This document shows, one piece after another, positions 15,285 through 23,234 of a DNA stretch of 23,718 nt. Under the pieces are notes generated by a model. The model was not told the DNA's origin and ran no database searches. It saw only the letters and a list, made by a program, of their open reading frames with translations. Both the position numbers and the translations under genes were made by a program. This stretch comes from an uncultured Alistipes sp. (GTDB lineage: Bacteria; Bacteroidota; Bacteroidia; Bacteroidales; Rikenellaceae), in NCBI RefSeq assembly GCF_949296715.1, contig NZ_CASFQD010000027.1, positions 1-23,718 on the forward strand, written 5' to 3'. The number at the start of each line of letters is the position of its first letter. Within the stretch, counting starts at the first letter, position 1.

Positions 15285-16460
15285 ATGAACAACTCCAAAC
15301 CTTTTCTGCTCATTCTGCTGGGCATGCTCACGGCATTCGGACCCTTCGTGACGGACATGTACCTGCCGACGCTCCCCTCGATGACGGGCTACTTCGGCAC
15401 CACGTCGTCGATGGTGCAGCTGGGCCTCACGTCGAGCATGCTCGGACTGGCACTCGGGCAGCTGCTCTTCGGCCCCTTGAGCGACCGCTGCGGACGCCGC
15501 ATGCCGCTGCTCGCGGCCATGTGGCTCTTCATCGGATCGACCATCCTCTGCATCTTCGCCGCCGATATCGAACAATTCGTCATCCTGCGCTTCGTGCAGG
15601 GCATCGCCGGTGCCGGAGGCATCGTCATTTCGCGCTCGGTGGCCACAGACTGCTTCACGGGCACCGACCTCGTCCGCATGCTGGCCGTCATCGGCGCCAT
15701 CAACGGCATCGCGCCCGTCAGCGCCCCGATCCTCGGCGGCGCCCTCACCGACGTCATCGGCTGGCGCGGCATCTTCTGCATCCTGCTCGCCCTGGGCTGC
15801 GTGCTGCTTCTCTGCTGCCTGCATTTCCGCGAAACACTGCCCGCCCCGCGGCGCACCAACACCGGATGGCGGGAGGTATTCCGCGGCTTCGGCATCGTCC
15901 TGCACAACCGCTCGTTCGTCGGCTACATCCTCCAGCTGGGATTCGCACAGGGAATCCTCTTCGGCAACATCGCCTCGTCGCCCTTCATCGTGCAGGAGCA
16001 CTACGGTTTTTCGGCCTTCGGATTCAGCCTCTGTTTTGCCGTCAATTCACTGGCCATCATGATCGCCGCAGCCCTAGCTGCACGGTTCCGGCGGCAGGAG
16101 CGCGCCACCCTGCTCGGATGCCGCGGCATGCTGCTCTTCTCGCTTGCCACGGCCGCAGCCCTCGCCTGCCACTGCGGGTTCTGGCTCTACGAAGTGCTGA
16201 TCTTCGCCCTGCTCTTCTCGATGGGCATCACCTTCCCGGCCACGACAACGCTGGCCATGGACTGCTCGCGCGAACACGCCGGCACGGCCTCGGCGCTGCT
16301 GGGCGCCGTCTGCTTCGCCTTCGGCGGGCTCGTATCGCCACTTGTGGGCATGGGCGACACGCTGCTCTCGACCGGCACGGTCTTCGTCGTCTGCGCCCTC
16401 GGGTCGTGGGTATCATTCCGCATGGCCCTGCGCCGACCCAACCGGCTCGCCGTCGCCTGA
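15285..16460 (+). CDS. MFS transporter, Bcr/CflA (DHA1) drug-efflux type
   Basis: A 391-residue inner-membrane proton-driven exporter. The first helix carries FVTDMYLPTLPSM, the signature D-M-Y-L-P of Bcr/CflA proteins. The loop between helices 2 and 3 has the MFS motif A (GPLSDRCGRRMPLL). Helix 5 carries the drug:H+ antiporter-type PVSAPILGGAL motif. About 12 hydrophobic segments can be counted, and the length (about 390-400) is normal. Likely substrates are small antibiotics or metabolites; the actual one cannot be inferred. The gene stands alone, with its own -7 element and a bidirectional terminator shared with the convergent yhcH operon. The ATG at 15285 is preferred over a TTG inside the promoter. 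Confidence 0.9.
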   Translation: MNNSKPFLLILLGMLTAFGPFVTDMYLPTLPSMTGYFGTTSSMVQLGLTSSMLGLALGQLLFGPLSDRCGRRMPLLAAMWLFIGSTILCIFAADIEQFVILRFVQGIAGAGGIVISRSVATDCFTGTDLVRMLAVIGAINGIAPVSAPILGGALTDVIGWRGIFCILLALGCVLLLCCLHFRETLPAPRRTNTGWREVFRGFGIVLHNRSFVGYILQLGFAQGILFGNIASSPFIVQEHYGFSAFGFSLCFAVNSLAIMIAAALAARFRRQERATLLGCRGMLLFSLATAAALACHCGFWLYEVLIFALLFSMGITFPATTTLAMDCSREHAGTASALLGAVCFAFGGLVSPLVGMGDTLLSTGTVFVVCALGSWVSFRMALRRPNRLAVA

Positions 16461-16550
16461 CCGCGGAATAAGGAGAACAAGGAGAACAACCGGGCGCAGG
16501 CAAACAACCCTGCTACCCCGCCGACCATTCGCCCCACCGCATGAACGGCA

Positions 16551-16589
16551 CGAAAAAATCCCGGACCTCGGAGGTCCGGGATTTTTTCG
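16551..16589. terminator. Bidirectional terminator between convergent units
   Basis: A near-perfect palindrome has 19-bp arms (16551-16569 and 16571-16589) and an A run on the left with a matching T run on the right. It therefore terminates the MFS gene on + and the yhcH-ending operon on -, whose stop is at 16621. Confidence 0.92.
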
Positions 16590-16620
16590 TCGCAGCGCTT
16601 CTGCCGCGGGACGGCAGTTG

Positions 16621-17070
16621 TCAGATGCGCACCTTGACGATGATCTTGCGCACGGTGCCCTCGCCGACCATCGGCGCATGGCCGTCCTCGGGGAAGAGGA
16701 TCGTGAACTGGCCCGGACGCAGCGTGTAGTAGGTCTGCGGCTCGTCGTCGAAGAGCTGGATGTCCTTCTCCTTGTTGAACTCGCCCTGCGGCTGGCTGAG
16801 GTCCTTGCGCTCGCTCCAGCCGAAGCTCTCCTCCTTGCCCGAGACGAGCACCTGGATGTCGATGTACTCGTTGTGCACCTCGAGTTTGGCGTCGGCGCGC
16901 TGCTTGAGCTCACGCTCCATCACGTTGACGTAGATGTCGCGTCCTTCGAGTTCATGGATTCCCGGCTCCATCTTGGTCCAGTCGGTCGAGGCGATCAGCT
17001 CAAAGGCCTTCTTCATGCGCGGGTGCACCGAGGTGTAGAGCGCGCTGTTTTTCAACGAATCAAAAATCAT
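16621..17070 (-). CDS. YhcH/YjgK/YiaL-family (DUF386) protein
   Basis: A 149-residue cupin-fold protein of the YhcH/YjgK/YiaL family, members of which are linked to sugar (sialic acid) anomer handling and to biofilm phenotypes. Family features visible are the N-terminal MIFDSL, HNEYIDIQVLVSGKEE in the middle, and FTILFPEDGHAPM with the conserved His-Ala-Pro near residue 130, followed by a basic VRKIIVKV end. Length is typical (about 150). It is the last gene of the minus-strand run, starting 12 bases after the upstream gene's stop codon, with a strong terminator downstream. No sialic-acid genes lie nearby, so the substrate is open. Confidence 0.9.
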   Translation of the reverse strand: MIFDSLKNSALYTSVHPRMKKAFELIASTDWTKMEPGIHELEGRDIYVNVMERELKQRADAKLEVHNEYIDIQVLVSGKEESFGWSERKDLSQPQGEFNKEKDIQLFDDEPQTYYTLRPGQFTILFPEDGHAPMVGEGTVRKIIVKVRI

Positions 17071-17082
17071 GGCTGTGTGTAT

Positions 17083-18234
17083 TTAGTTGTTTGAGGTTCT
17101 CTTCATCAGGCGCACGACGACGGGATGGTGGTCCGAGAACTCGACGGGCAGCACCTCGTAGGAGAGGGTCTCGAAGTCGTCGGAGCTCAACACGTAGTCG
17201 ATGCGCAGCGTGTTGTAGAAGCCGCGGAACGTATGCGAATAGCCCGATCCGCACTCCGAGAAGGCGTCGTTCAGCCCGCGCGCCATCTTGCGGTAAACAT
17301 ACGACATGGGCGTATCGTTGAAGTCGCCGCAGACGATCCGCCGATGCGGCGACGCGGCAATCAGGTGAGCGATGCTGTCCACCTGCTCGGCGCGCAGCAC
17401 GCTGTTCTCGCGGAAGCGGTCGACGATGCTGCGGATCTTCACCTCGCGGGCCGTGTCCGAAAGGAAGCGGCGGCTGGTGATGTAGTCGTTGTCCGAGGCG
17501 TTGATGGCCGTCGAACGGAGGTGGTTGCTGATGACGCGCACCGTGTCGCCGCCGACAAGCAGGTCGGCCCAGACCGACGTCGAGGCGGTCAGTCCGACGC
17601 CCGAGCGCAGGATGCGGTACTTGCTCAATATCAGCATCGGGGCGCCGTAGAGCGAGTCGGGGGCCTGCGTGCGGCCGAAGCGGGCGCTTTCGTAGGTCTC
17701 GTCGAGCAGCGCGAACTCCTCGGCCCGGTCCGCCAGCCGGGCGTTGAACTCCTGCAGGCAGACGATGTCGGGGTCCTCGTCGCGGATGAGCCGCAGCACG
17801 TCGCCGACGCTGCTCTGTCCGTCCTCGCCGTAGAAGCAGCGCACGTTGTAGGTCATGACCTTGAAGGCGGCGCGGTCGTAGGACTCCTCGCCGTAGCTGC
17901 GGCGCAGTTCGGGCCGCCAGAAGAGCGAAACCTGGAAGAGCCCCGCCGCGACGATCACCAGCATGAAGCCTGCGCGCTTGAGGCGCCAGCGGATGATCCA
18001 GTAGAGGGCCAGCACGACGGCCGCGACGTAGACACCCGGAGCGATGAGCCCCAGCACGGGGAAGAACCACACGCGCGCGGGGTTGACGTAGGGCACGAAG
18101 TAGGTGACGATCATCGTCACGCCGACGACGAGCGACAGCAGGGTCATCACCGTATCGAGCAGCCACAGCACGACGCTGCGGCGCGGCTTCTTCGTCGCGC
18201 GACCGTAACCCGGGTTATAGAGCTCCTCGACCAT
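17083..18234 (-). CDS. Membrane-anchored endonuclease/exonuclease/phosphatase (EEP) family protein
   Basis: A 383-residue protein with about three hydrophobic helices in the first 110 residues (VVLWLLDTVMTLLSLVVGV; LGLIAPGVYVAAVVLALYWI; FMLVIVAAGLFQ) followed by an EEP domain. Catalytic motifs appear in order: MTYNVRCF, CLQEF (metal-binding Glu), SNHLRS, GDFNDTP, RIDYVL and SDHHPVV at the C-terminus. All the expected Asp, Asn, Glu and His residues are present. The family includes DNA-repair nucleases and phosphodiesterases or lipid phosphatases; the membrane anchor points away from simple DNA repair, but the substrate is unknown. It starts 3 bases after the rhomboid stop codon, so it is surely cotranscribed with it. 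Confidence 0.88.
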   Translation of the reverse strand: MVEELYNPGYGRATKKPRRSVVLWLLDTVMTLLSLVVGVTMIVTYFVPYVNPARVWFFPVLGLIAPGVYVAAVVLALYWIIRWRLKRAGFMLVIVAAGLFQVSLFWRPELRRSYGEESYDRAAFKVMTYNVRCFYGEDGQSSVGDVLRLIRDEDPDIVCLQEFNARLADRAEEFALLDETYESARFGRTQAPDSLYGAPMLILSKYRILRSGVGLTASTSVWADLLVGGDTVRVISNHLRSTAINASDNDYITSRRFLSDTAREVKIRSIVDRFRENSVLRAEQVDSIAHLIAASPHRRIVCGDFNDTPMSYVYRKMARGLNDAFSECGSGYSHTFRGFYNTLRIDYVLSSDDFETLSYEVLPVEFSDHHPVVVRLMKRTSNN

Positions 18235-18237
18235 GAA

Positions 18238-18840
18238 TCAGAAATGGATGATGCCGCGCCGCTTCCAGTAGTGCAGCAACAGGAAGCCCCACAGCATGCC
18301 GCCGACATGGGCGAAGTGTGCGACGTTGCCCACGCCGCGCCAGCCGAGCAGCAGTTCGATGACGGCATAGATGATGACGAACCACTTGGCCTTCATCGGG
18401 ATGGGCGGGATGATCAGCATGATGACCGCATTGGGATGCAGCACGCCGAATGCCAGCAGCAGGCCCATCACGGCGCCCGACGCTCCGACGAGCAGCAGCG
18501 GCAGTTCACCCAGCGCCAGCGCCGTGAGGTACTGGATAAGCGCGGCCCCGATGCCGCAGGCCATGTAGTAGATCAGAAAGCGCTTCGAACCGAGTTCGTA
18601 CTCCAGCGTGCGGCCGAACATCCACAGCGCGAACATGTTGAAGAAGATATGTTCCAGATTGGCATGCAGGAACATGTAGGTCACGAACTGGTAGGTATGG
18701 AAAAAGGGCGTACCGAGCGACAGCGCGCAGTAACCCATGATCCAGTCGCCCACGGGCAGCAGCGAGGTGGCCATGTAGACCAGCACGTTGATGATGATGA
18801 GGTTCTTCACCACGGGGGGCGTCTGAAAATAGTTGTTCAT
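18238..18840 (-). CDS. Rhomboid-family intramembrane serine protease
   Basis: A 200-residue polytopic inner-membrane protease. The catalytic dyad is Ser121 in GASGAVMG and His178 in AHVGGMLWG. The supporting His59, His64 and Asn68 in HANLEHIFFNM correspond to the oxyanion region of GlpG. Six or so hydrophobic segments fit the minimal rhomboid core. The gene sits 37 bases after mutL and 3 bases before the EEP-family gene. A TATTTTTG -7-like element in the mutL-rhomboid gap could give it an additional promoter. Substrates are unknown; bacterial rhomboids cleave single-span membrane proteins. Confidence 0.93.
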   Translation of the reverse strand: MNNYFQTPPVVKNLIIINVLVYMATSLLPVGDWIMGYCALSLGTPFFHTYQFVTYMFLHANLEHIFFNMFALWMFGRTLEYELGSKRFLIYYMACGIGAALIQYLTALALGELPLLLVGASGAVMGLLLAFGVLHPNAVIMLIIPPIPMKAKWFVIIYAVIELLLGWRGVGNVAHFAHVGGMLWGFLLLHYWKRRGIIHF

Positions 18841-18854
18841 AACGGAAATTTTTG

Positions 18855-18862
18855 CAAAAATA
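18855..18862 (-). promoter_or_regulatory. Possible internal -7 element upstream of the rhomboid gene
   Basis: On the minus strand this reads TATTTTTG, matching TAnnTTTG, 14 bases before the rhomboid ATG. The leader would be under 10 bases and the region is simply AT-rich, so the call is tentative. Confidence 0.35.
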
Positions 18863-18877
18863 GGTTTTTATGCCGAA

Positions 18878-20917
18878 TTATCCCAACCTGCCGCGGAGTT
18901 CTTCGGCCGTGATCTCGGTCAGGATGGCCTTGCCCGAGGGTGAGAAACTGATATTTCCGCCCGCGGCGAGGCGCGCAAGCAGCGCCGCGGCCTCCTCGCG
19001 CGAGAGCATCCGCTGCGGACCGCGCACGGCCGAGCGGGCCATGGCGGCGGCGATGCGTTCGCGCCGCACGTCGTGAAGCGACACGGGCGTCGCAAAGGCC
19101 TGCAGCAGCTCGTAGAGCGTCGTGTCGACCGAGTCGGCCGGCAGGTCGGCCGGCGTGCCCTTCACCTCGACGGCGCCACCGCCGCAGAGGTCGATATCGA
19201 AGCCCAGCGCCGCGAACTCCACGGCATTCTCCTCCATGAGGGCATACTCTTCGCCCGAGAGCACGAGCCGCTCGGGAAAGAGCAGCTGCTCGCTGACAGC
19301 CTCGCCGTGTCCCAGCATCTGCAAATACTCCTCGTAGAGCACCCGTTCGCGGGCCCGGCGCACGTCCACGACGACAAACCGCCCGTCGAACAGTGCGGCG
19401 ACATACCCGCCGCCCAGCGGCAGCAGGTCCGTAAACTCCGCACGGGGCTCCACGTCGAGGCGCTGCTGCCCGGCATCGCTCTCCGACGGGATGAAGTCGA
19501 GCGTGCTCTCGCCGAACTCCCCGCCCGGCAGACCGGCTCCGTCCGCACCTGCTGCGGGAATCTCCACAAGACCGGAATCGCTGCCCGAAGCGAACTCCTC
19601 GAACTCCTCGCCCGGAAGGTCCGGAAGACGGAACCCGCCGTCGGGCCGGATGCCGCCCTGCACCGGACGGCGTACAGCAGCCGTTCCGCTCCCGACGCGG
19701 GAGCCGCCCGCCGCTGCATCCGACACGCGCTGCGCATCGTCGCTGTAGGGAACGTCGAAACCCGTGAAGTCGACATTCGGATCGGGAGCCGTCGGGTCGA
19801 TGTACTCCTCGCGGAAGGGGTTGTAGTCGCGGTTCGACGTGGCCAGCGGCTCGCTGTAGACCGCTCCGCGCTGCATGACGGGAATCTCCACCGTGTTGTC
19901 GCGGTCGAAGTCCATCATCGGCACGGCGCCCGTCCGGGCCAGCGTCTCGCGCATCGCGGCGTGGACGATCTGCCACACGGCCTCCTCGTCGGCGAACTTC
20001 ACCTCGGTCTTCTGCGGGTGGACGTTGACGTCGATGCGCGAGGGGTCGATCGTCAGGTAGAGGAAATAGGCCGGCTGGGCGCTCTCGGGGATCAGTTTTT
20101 CATAGGCCTTCATGACGGCACTCGTCAGGTAGGCACTCTTGAAATAGCGTCCGTTGACGAAGAGGTACTGGTCGGCGTTGCGGCGCTTCGCGGCGGCCGG
20201 ACGCCCGATATACCCCGTAATGCGGGCGATCGAGGTGTCGGCCTCGACCTCCAGGAGGTTCTGCTTGATATGCCGTCCCACGACGTCGACGATGCGCCCG
20301 GCAAGCGACGTTGCCGCCAGCGTGTAGACCGGGGCGTCGTTGGCATAGAGTTCGAAGGCGATCTGCGGATTGCAGAGGGCCACGCGCTGGAATTCGCTGC
20401 GGATCTGCGAGGCCGAGGTCGTGCTCTTCTCGAGGAAGCGGCGGCGCGCCGGCACGTTGTAGAAGAGATTGCGCACGAAGAACTGCGACCCCGCGGGGCA
20501 CATTACGGGCGACTGCGAGACGAACTGCCCGCCGTTGATCTCCGTCACGGTGCCCATCTCGTCGTCGGCCTGCCGCGTGCGCAGCTCGACCTGCGCCACC
20601 GCCGCGATCGAAGCAAGGGCCTCGCCGCGGAATCCGAACGTATGCAGGTCGTAGATGTCCTCCACGGAGCGTATCTTGCTCGTGGCATGGCGGTCGAAGG
20701 CCATGCGGGCGTCGATGGGCGACATGCCGCAGCCGTCGTCGACGATCTGGATAAGCTCCCTGCCGCCGTCGCGGAAGTTGACCTTCACGCACCGCGCACC
20801 GGCGTCAATGGCGTTCTCCATCATCTCCTTGACCACCGAGGCGGGGCGGTTGACCACCTCGCCCGCCGCGATCTGGTTGGCGACAACCTCGGGCAAAAGT
20901 CTGATCCGGTCGGCCAT
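18878..20917 (-). CDS. mutL: DNA mismatch repair protein MutL
   Basis: A 679-residue MutL, which links MutS mismatch recognition to downstream strand removal. The N-terminal GHKL ATPase is intact: KEMMENAIDAGA (Glu31, Asn35), VDDGCGM, TSKI and GFRGEAL, with NVHPQKTEVKF closing the second domain near residue 315. A poorly conserved acidic and Gly-rich linker covers about 345-490, and a dimerisation domain about 500-679. The endonuclease motifs in that domain are degenerate: the DQHA-type site reads DVRRARERVLYE from Asp518, and the CPHGRP-type site reads FSPSGK at 658-663. The start codon abuts the stop of the upstream gene, so translation is probably coupled. Confidence 0.96.
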   Translation of the reverse strand: MADRIRLLPEVVANQIAAGEVVNRPASVVKEMMENAIDAGARCVKVNFRDGGRELIQIVDDGCGMSPIDARMAFDRHATSKIRSVEDIYDLHTFGFRGEALASIAAVAQVELRTRQADDEMGTVTEINGGQFVSQSPVMCPAGSQFFVRNLFYNVPARRRFLEKSTTSASQIRSEFQRVALCNPQIAFELYANDAPVYTLAATSLAGRIVDVVGRHIKQNLLEVEADTSIARITGYIGRPAAAKRRNADQYLFVNGRYFKSAYLTSAVMKAYEKLIPESAQPAYFLYLTIDPSRIDVNVHPQKTEVKFADEEAVWQIVHAAMRETLARTGAVPMMDFDRDNTVEIPVMQRGAVYSEPLATSNRDYNPFREEYIDPTAPDPNVDFTGFDVPYSDDAQRVSDAAAGGSRVGSGTAAVRRPVQGGIRPDGGFRLPDLPGEEFEEFASGSDSGLVEIPAAGADGAGLPGGEFGESTLDFIPSESDAGQQRLDVEPRAEFTDLLPLGGGYVAALFDGRFVVVDVRRARERVLYEEYLQMLGHGEAVSEQLLFPERLVLSGEEYALMEENAVEFAALGFDIDLCGGGAVEVKGTPADLPADSVDTTLYELLQAFATPVSLHDVRRERIAAAMARSAVRGPQRMLSREEAAALLARLAAGGNISFSPSGKAILTEITAEELRGRLG

Positions 20918-21325
20918 CTACTCCTCCTCGACGTAATCGTTCGGTACGACGGTGATCGGCGCCGCGGGGTCGAAATCGCCGTAGATGAGTTCCGTATCGG
21001 TAGCCTGCCGCTGCGACGAGGCGCTCATGAAGAGGCTCACCAGCCGCGGATAGAGCAGGTAGACGAAGACGATGATCAGCGCCGCGATGACGGCCATTTT
21101 CAGCAGCCGCGTGCGCCCGCCGCCCGACTCGTTCGCCCGGCGCGCCTCGCGCGCTTCGCGCTGCGTGCGGATGTACTTGCCCGGGTGGTACTCGGTGGTA
21201 TCCCCGGCCCGTTCGCCGCGCAGTTCGGCACGGCGCTGCTCGCGCGCCTCCTTCTCGGGGTCGTAGTAGCGCGGAATGTAGTTGAACTTGTTGGCGTGTT
21301 TCTTGTACGGGCTGAATCCTAACAT
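20918..21325 (-). CDS. Small single-span membrane protein upstream of mutL, unknown function
   Basis: A 135-residue protein with a basic/charged N-terminal half (FNYIPRYYDPEKEAREQRRAELRGE), a transmembrane helix at about 75-97 (KMAVIAALIIVFVYLLYP) and a short acidic C-terminus ending VEEE. The N-terminal positive charge predicts a cytoplasmic N-terminus. It resembles conserved small proteins found next to mutL in Bacteroidota, but I do not know a function. Its TAG stop is immediately followed by the mutL ATG, and the GAGGAGGAG encoding the last Glu residues sits where a Shine-Dalgarno would be. It is the first gene of the five-gene minus-strand run. Confidence 0.8.
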   Translation of the reverse strand: MLGFSPYKKHANKFNYIPRYYDPEKEAREQRRAELRGERAGDTTEYHPGKYIRTQREAREARRANESGGGRTRLLKMAVIAALIIVFVYLLYPRLVSLFMSASSQRQATDTELIYGDFDPAAPITVVPNDYVEEE

Positions 21326-21346
21326 GGCTGCATCTGCTTATTAACG

Positions 21347-21388
21347 GAAAAATTCGTCACCTCCACAGCGTAAAGGTACGAATTTTTC
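21347..21388 (-). promoter_or_regulatory. Inverted repeat enclosing a -7-like element, between dnaJ and the mutL run
   Basis: A perfect 10-bp inverted repeat (GAAAAATTCG at 21347-21356 with CGAATTTTTC at 21379-21388) surrounds a 22-base loop. On the minus strand the loop holds TACCTTTA (21371-21378), one base off TAnnTTTG. It may act as a weak dnaJ terminator, an operator over the mutL-run promoter, or both. Confidence 0.45.
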
Positions 21389-21406
21389 ACGGGTTTCACC
21401 TGTATC

Positions 21407-22570
21407 CTACCGGAAGAAACTCTTCATCCGCTCAAAAATATTCTGATTCTTCACCGACTCGGCCCGCTGGAAATCGGGCTGTGCGGCCAGCTGCTCGATG
21501 AGGCGCTTCTCCTCGGAGGTGAGCTTCGACGGGATGGTGATGTCCACGACGACCAGTTCGTCGCCGCGGCCGTAGCCGTTGACCTCCGGCAGGCCCTTGC
21601 CGCCCAGCCGCAGCACCTTGCCGGCATGCGTGCCCGGGGCGATCTTGATCTTGGCGCGTCCGTCGACCGTCGGCACCTCGACCGTGCCGCCCAGCAGCGC
21701 CGTCGTCACCGTAATGTTCAGGTTGTGGATCAGGTCGTTGCCGTCGCGCACGAGCTCGGCATCGGGCTCCTCCTCGATCATCACCTGCAGGTCGCCGTTC
21801 ACGCCGCCCTGGCGTGCCGCATTGCCCTTTCCCGTGACGGTGAGGACCATGCCCTCGCCCACGCCGGCCGGAATCTTGATCTCCACGACCTCCGAGCCGC
21901 GCACCGTGCCTTCGCCGCGGCAGGCGTCGCACGGCGCCGTGATGACCTTGCCCGTACCGCCGCACGTCGGGCAGACGCCCTGCGTCTGCATGCGGCCGAA
22001 GAAGGTGTTTTCCACGCGCGTGACATATCCCGTGCCGTTACAGGTCGAGCAGGTCGAGTAGGAGTTGGCATCCTTCGCGCCCGAGCCGCCGCACTTGTCG
22101 CACGTGACGGTCTTGTTGATCTTGAGTTTCTTCGTCACGCCGTTGGCGATCTCCTGAAGGGTCAGCCGCACCTTGATGCGGATGTCCGAACCGCGGTTCA
22201 CGCGGCGGCCGCCCGACGACGAGGAGCGGAAGCCCCCGCCGAAGTGTCCGCCGAAGATGTCGCCGAACTGCGAGAAGATGTCCTCCATCGAGAATCCGCC
22301 GCCGAAACCGCCGAAGCCGCCGGCTCCGCCGCCTGCCGCACCGCTCATGCCGGCGTGTCCGAACTGGTCGTAGCGCGCCCGCTTGTCGGGGTTCGACAGC
22401 ACGTCGTAGGCTTCGGCCGCCTCCTTGAACTTCTCCTCGGCCTCCTTGTCGCCCGGGTTCTTGTCCGGGTGGTACTTGATGGCCGCCTTGCGGTAGGCCT
22501 TCTTTATCTCGTCGGCGTTGGCATTGCGCTCGACGCCGAGCACTTCGTAATAATCCCTTTTCTCTGCCAT
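21407..22570 (-). CDS. dnaJ: Chaperone protein DnaJ (Hsp40)
   Basis: A 387-residue type I DnaJ that delivers clients to DnaK and stimulates its ATPase. The J domain (about 1-70) has HPD at 34-36. A Gly/Phe-rich segment follows (about 75-125). The zinc-binding domain has four CxxCxGxG-type repeats: CDKCGGSG, CSTCNGTG, CPTCGGTG and CDACRGEG. The C-terminal beta-sandwich client-binding domains follow, including the conserved NLNITVTTALLGGTVEVPT segment. Length and architecture are canonical. It starts 4 bases after the grpE stop codon, so the two form one unit; dnaK is not in the window. Confidence 0.98.
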   Translation of the reverse strand: MAEKRDYYEVLGVERNANADEIKKAYRKAAIKYHPDKNPGDKEAEEKFKEAAEAYDVLSNPDKRARYDQFGHAGMSGAAGGGAGGFGGFGGGFSMEDIFSQFGDIFGGHFGGGFRSSSSGGRRVNRGSDIRIKVRLTLQEIANGVTKKLKINKTVTCDKCGGSGAKDANSYSTCSTCNGTGYVTRVENTFFGRMQTQGVCPTCGGTGKVITAPCDACRGEGTVRGSEVVEIKIPAGVGEGMVLTVTGKGNAARQGGVNGDLQVMIEEEPDAELVRDGNDLIHNLNITVTTALLGGTVEVPTVDGRAKIKIAPGTHAGKVLRLGGKGLPEVNGYGRGDELVVVDITIPSKLTSEEKRLIEQLAAQPDFQRAESVKNQNIFERMKSFFR

Positions 22571-22574
22571 GGCT

Positions 22575-23180
22575 TTACTCTCCTACAACGACTTTGGCAA
22601 AGCGCAGCACGCGCTCCCCGAGCTTGTAGCCCGTCTGCACGACGTCGATGACCTTGCCTTTCTTCTCCTCGCCCGCGGCGAACCGCGCCACGGCCTCGCA
22701 CAGGTCGGCATCGAACTCCTTGTCGCGGCATTCGATCTCGGTCACGCCCTTGCGGCGCAGCGCCTCGGTGAACTTCTGCGATATGAGCATCACGCCCGAG
22801 CGCAGGGCCTCGATGTCGTCGCTCTTCTCCATCGCGGCGACGGCACGCTGCACGTCGTCGCGCACGGGCAGCATCTCCAGCAGCACGTCGCGGCCGCCCG
22901 TCTCGACGAGCTCCATCTTCTCGCGGATCGTCCGCTTGCGGAAGTTGTCGAACTCGGCCTGCAGACGCAGGTACTTGTCCTGCCACTCGGCAACGAGCGC
23001 CGCGAAATCGGGGCCCTCCTGCGCTGCGGACTCTGCCGCATCTGCCATTGTGTCAGTTGCAGGCTCCGCCGCATCTGCCACATTGGCACCCGGTGCCTCC
23101 TCCGCTGCGGGGGAAGCCTCTGCGGAGCGGACCTTTTCGTCCTCCGCAACGTTCTCGTTATAAGCCTTTTTCTTTTCCAT
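22575..23180 (-). CDS. grpE: Nucleotide exchange factor GrpE
   Basis: A 201-residue GrpE, the ADP/ATP exchange factor of DnaK. The first ~60 residues are an acidic, Ala/Glu-rich and probably disordered tail. Then comes a long coiled-coil helix (WQDKYLRLQAEFDNFRKRT, the typical GrpE pattern) and the four-helix/beta-wing region ending VIDVVQTGYKLGERVLRFAKVVV, with the conserved GY-L--RVLR-A-V signature. It lies 4 bases upstream of dnaJ and 54 bases after the methyltransferase gene. No clear TAnnTTTG element or CIRCE-type inverted repeat was found in that 54-base gap, so its promoter may lie further upstream. Confidence 0.97.
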   Translation of the reverse strand: MEKKKAYNENVAEDEKVRSAEASPAAEEAPGANVADAAEPATDTMADAAESAAQEGPDFAALVAEWQDKYLRLQAEFDNFRKRTIREKMELVETGGRDVLLEMLPVRDDVQRAVAAMEKSDDIEALRSGVMLISQKFTEALRRKGVTEIECRDKEFDADLCEAVARFAAGEEKKGKVIDVVQTGYKLGERVLRFAKVVVGE

Positions 23181-23234
23181 ATCTCGTATTTTTCAGATTT
23201 TCCGTACCCTTATCGATCAAATTGCATACCAACC

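Noticed and set aside
19073..21322. A 749-codon plus-strand frame opposite mutL and the small membrane protein (and 17125-18912 opposite the EEP and rhomboid genes).
   Set aside because: The opposite strand encodes proteins with full catalytic motifs; these antisense frames show no domain and reflect codon bias.
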